Source: Pseudomonadota bacterium
GTDB lineage: Bacteria; Pseudomonadota; Alphaproteobacteria; Caulobacterales; Caulobacteraceae
Direction of reading: 5' to 3'
DNA: 23,901 bases
NCBI GenBank assembly: GCA_023456105.1
Contig: JAEYAO010000001.1
Span: 1 to 23,901, forward strand
Below, in pieces: positions 22,240 to 23,901 of the stretch. The translations under genes and the position numbers were made by a program. The notes beneath the pieces are model-generated. The model was not told the origin of the DNA and ran no database searches. It saw only the letters and a program-made list of their open reading frames with translations. Every line of letters begins with the position of its first letter. The first letter of the stretch is position 1.

Positions 22240-23607
22240 TTGCCCGCCCTTTCGCAAGCTCGTCGATCTGCGCTGCTGGGCGTGGTCCAGGCCTGCCCGG
22301 ACGCGGTTCTGGGCGGGCTGACGGCGGCGGTCGGGGCTCTGCCCGGCGAGGGCGCGGTCGAGCTCGCGGCCATGCTGGACCATGAGGGCGCCAGCCGCAG
22401 GCGCCGAAGCGTCGCCTTTGCGCCGCTGCTGCCGATGTTTCGTCCTCGAGCCGACGAAACGCCGAGCCTGAGCTTTCCTCCCTCGGTGCTGGGCGCCTTG
22501 TGGCGTCGGGTGGAACGCGAGGAGCCTGTGCTCGCCGCCTTTATCGACACCGGCGGCGCGGACGGCTCCACGGCGGCGGACCGTTTGTGCGCCCGTGCGG
22601 CCGGGCTGCTGCGGGACGATCCTCGAGACGTCTGGCCGGGCGGCGGCCATCCCGGCGATCCGCGCGTGGCGGAACTGGCGGGCTGTTTCGATCTGGCGCA
22701 CCTGGCGCGCGTCGGCGTTTCCGCATTGCCCGCATGGCTCGACCGGCCTGACCCCGAGCAGCTGGCCAGCCTGCGCCTGCTGATCCGCGACGCGGAGGCT
22801 GTCTCCGAGGCGGGCGGTCGGCGCCTGGTCGACATCCTGTTCGCCCATGCGCCCGAGGCTGGGCGGATGCTGCGCGTCGTCACCCGCACCTCCAAGCTGG
22901 CCGACCAGCAGGGCGTGCTCAGCCAGTCCGACATGGGCGTCTTCGTCGAACGGCTGCTTCAGGCGGTCCAGGCGCGGGTGGAGCGGATCGGCGGGGCCAG
23001 CCGCCGCTTCGGCGCCGACAACGTGGCTCAGATCACCTGCGACATCCTGTGGTGCGCCGACGTCCTGGCCGAGCTGGATCTGGCGCTGCAACTCAAGCCG
23101 GACACCGCCTGGGGCCAGTCGGCGCGGCTGTCGCGCGTCGCCGTGTCGGGCGCGGCGTCCAGCCTGCTGCAGTCCGCAGCCTCGGCCGTGCACGCCGCCT
23201 TGCCGCAGCACAAGCGAACCATTGTCGGCCGCATGAGGCGCCTGGCGCCCTGGCTGGAGGCTCCGCCCGACGGCGAGGCCATGGCGCTGGCCGCCGAACT
23301 GTTGCCGTCGATCGAAGGGCTGCGGTCCGCCGCCGGCGTTCTGGGCTACGAGGCCGAACGTGCGCGGATCGCCCACGAACTGTCCGACTATCTGTCGACC
23401 TGGGCCGACGAGGCGCTGGACGAGATCAACGACGGCGAGGCGGTCGACGCCGACGCCGCCCTGCGCCTGGTCGGTTCGGCCGCGCGCTTCCTGACGGAGT
23501 TGGGCGCGCTGGACGCCGCGCGCGCCGTGCGCCGCCGGGCCGCCGCCTCCGAGGCCGCACTCGCCATCGGCGACCTTGCGCCAGGAGCCTCGCTCCCGAT
23601 CGGCTGA
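22240..23607 (+). CDS. Hypothetical helical protein (455 aa), TTG start
   Basis: The start is the TTG at 22240, because a perfect Shine-Dalgarno sequence AAGGAGGG (22227-22234) lies 5 nt before it; the product begins MPALSQARRSALLG. The 455-residue protein is soluble and predicted nearly all helical, rich in Ala, Arg and Leu, with no signal peptide or membrane segment. Recognisable stretches include SLRLLIRDAEAVSEAGGRRL, FVERLLQAVQARVERIGG and ERARIAHELSDYLSTWADEA. It may belong to the HEAT-like DUF2336 type of helical proteins common in Caulobacterales, but this is a guess. It lies between the kinase gene and ccmI. Function unknown. Confidence 0.8.
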   Translation: MPALSQARRSALLGVVQACPDAVLGGLTAAVGALPGEGAVELAAMLDHEGASRRRRSVAFAPLLPMFRPRADETPSLSFPPSVLGALWRRVEREEPVLAAFIDTGGADGSTAADRLCARAAGLLRDDPRDVWPGGGHPGDPRVAELAGCFDLAHLARVGVSALPAWLDRPDPEQLASLRLLIRDAEAVSEAGGRRLVDILFAHAPEAGRMLRVVTRTSKLADQQGVLSQSDMGVFVERLLQAVQARVERIGGASRRFGADNVAQITCDILWCADVLAELDLALQLKPDTAWGQSARLSRVAVSGAASSLLQSAASAVHAALPQHKRTIVGRMRRLAPWLEAPPDGEAMALAAELLPSIEGLRSAAGVLGYEAERARIAHELSDYLSTWADEALDEINDGEAVDADAALRLVGSAARFLTELGALDAARAVRRRAAASEAALAIGDLAPGASLPIG

Positions 23608-23625
23608 TGCTTTAAGCCTGCCGGC

Positions 23626-23901
23626 ATGATCGTGTTCTGGAGCCTCGCCGCGCTCGCCTCCGCCCTGGCCGCCTGTCTGGTGCTCGGCGCCGCCCGCGTC
23701 CGCGTCGCCGCTGCTGGCGACGACGTGGCCGAAGGCCGTCGCGAACTGGACGAACTGGATCGGCTCAAGGCGCGCGGGTTGCTGGAGGCGGACGCGCACG
23801 CCGCCGCCCGCGCCGAGGCGGGGCGGCGGCTTCTGGCGGAAACGGCGGCGGGTCCACGCCCGCCCGTCGCGGGACGCGGCGACCGCCCCGTCGTTCTGGG
23901 G
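23626..23901 (+). CDS. ccmI: Cytochrome c biogenesis protein CcmI (CycH), N-terminal fragment
   Basis: The first 92 codons from ATG 23626 are visible and the frame is open at the window end. It starts with a membrane helix (about 3-23, VFWSLAALASALAACLVLGA). A short cytoplasmic segment follows with the CcmI/CycH signature ELDELDRLKARGLLEADAHA and an Arg-Arg-Leu-Leu end, then a Pro/Gly-rich stretch. CcmI presents apocytochrome c to the CcmFH haem lyase, so ccmE, ccmF and ccmH are expected to follow. The gene starts 18 nt after the hypothetical gene, without a clear Shine-Dalgarno sequence. In rhizobia cycHJKL is also close to feuPQ, which supports both assignments. Confidence 0.8.
   Translation, partial: MIVFWSLAALASALAACLVLGAARVRVAAAGDDVAEGRRELDELDRLKARGLLEADAHAAARAEAGRRLLAETAAGPRPPVAGRGDRPVVLG

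Noticed and set aside
19720..23799. A 4-kb open minus-strand frame opposite the feuN-P-Q genes, the unknown gene and ccmI
   Set aside because: It is a GC-rich antisense shadow: Gln/Gly/Ala/Arg-rich product with no domains, spanning five well-supported genes on the other strand.

Overview
The window is a GC-rich, densely packed stretch of an alphaproteobacterial chromosome, most likely from Caulobacterales (Brevundimonas or Caulobacter type). This rests on three things: a chemotaxis operon with the gene order of the Caulobacter major che cluster, including the lineage-typical cheU, cheYIII and cheE genes; a FeuP/FeuQ-type two-component system next to ccmI (cycH); and alphaproteobacterial codon use and protein signatures. 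No IS element, prophage, CRISPR array or rRNA is visible.

Layout. Positions 1-2554 (minus strand) carry the 5' part of a SUV3-like RNA/DNA helicase gene and, upstream of it, a FixJ-type response regulator gene that is split by a frameshift and has a degenerate receiver. Positions 2859-12465 (plus strand) form one tightly coupled chemotaxis operon: MCP, STAS protein, cheY, cheA, cheW, cheR, cheB, cheY, cheD, cheU (CheT-like), cheYIII, cheE. Many neighbours overlap by 1 to 4 nt. A tRNA-Arg(CCT) gene follows at 12656-12732, then a small minus-strand hypothetical gene. Next come an acetate-type CoA-transferase and a GNAT acetyltransferase (plus strand). A minus-strand block encodes a TonB-dependent receptor, a heme-oxygenase-like diiron oxidase family protein upstream of it, and a small secreted protein. 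From 19759 on, the plus strand carries a small periplasmic protein, a FeuP-like regulator and a FeuQ-like sensor kinase (a feuN-P-Q arrangement), a long helical protein of unknown function, and the start of ccmI.

How the genes work together. The che operon supplies a complete receptor-CheA-CheW signalling array with CheR/CheB/CheD adaptation. Three receiver outputs are present. Two accessory proteins look tied to signal termination: a STAS protein in the position of rhizobial CheS, and a DxxxQ-bearing helical protein in the position of rhizobial CheT. The most interesting signals are: the CheZ-like DEITQ motif in CheU; a FliM-like peptide at the C terminus of CheYIII; the similar L-x-L-F tails of CheD and CheU; a tRNA-Arg whose near-universal tertiary pair G19:C56 appears swapped to C19:G56; a perfect 14-bp inverted repeat in the leader of the TonB receptor with a possible leader peptide; and an 11-nt-period direct repeat in front of the feuN-like gene.
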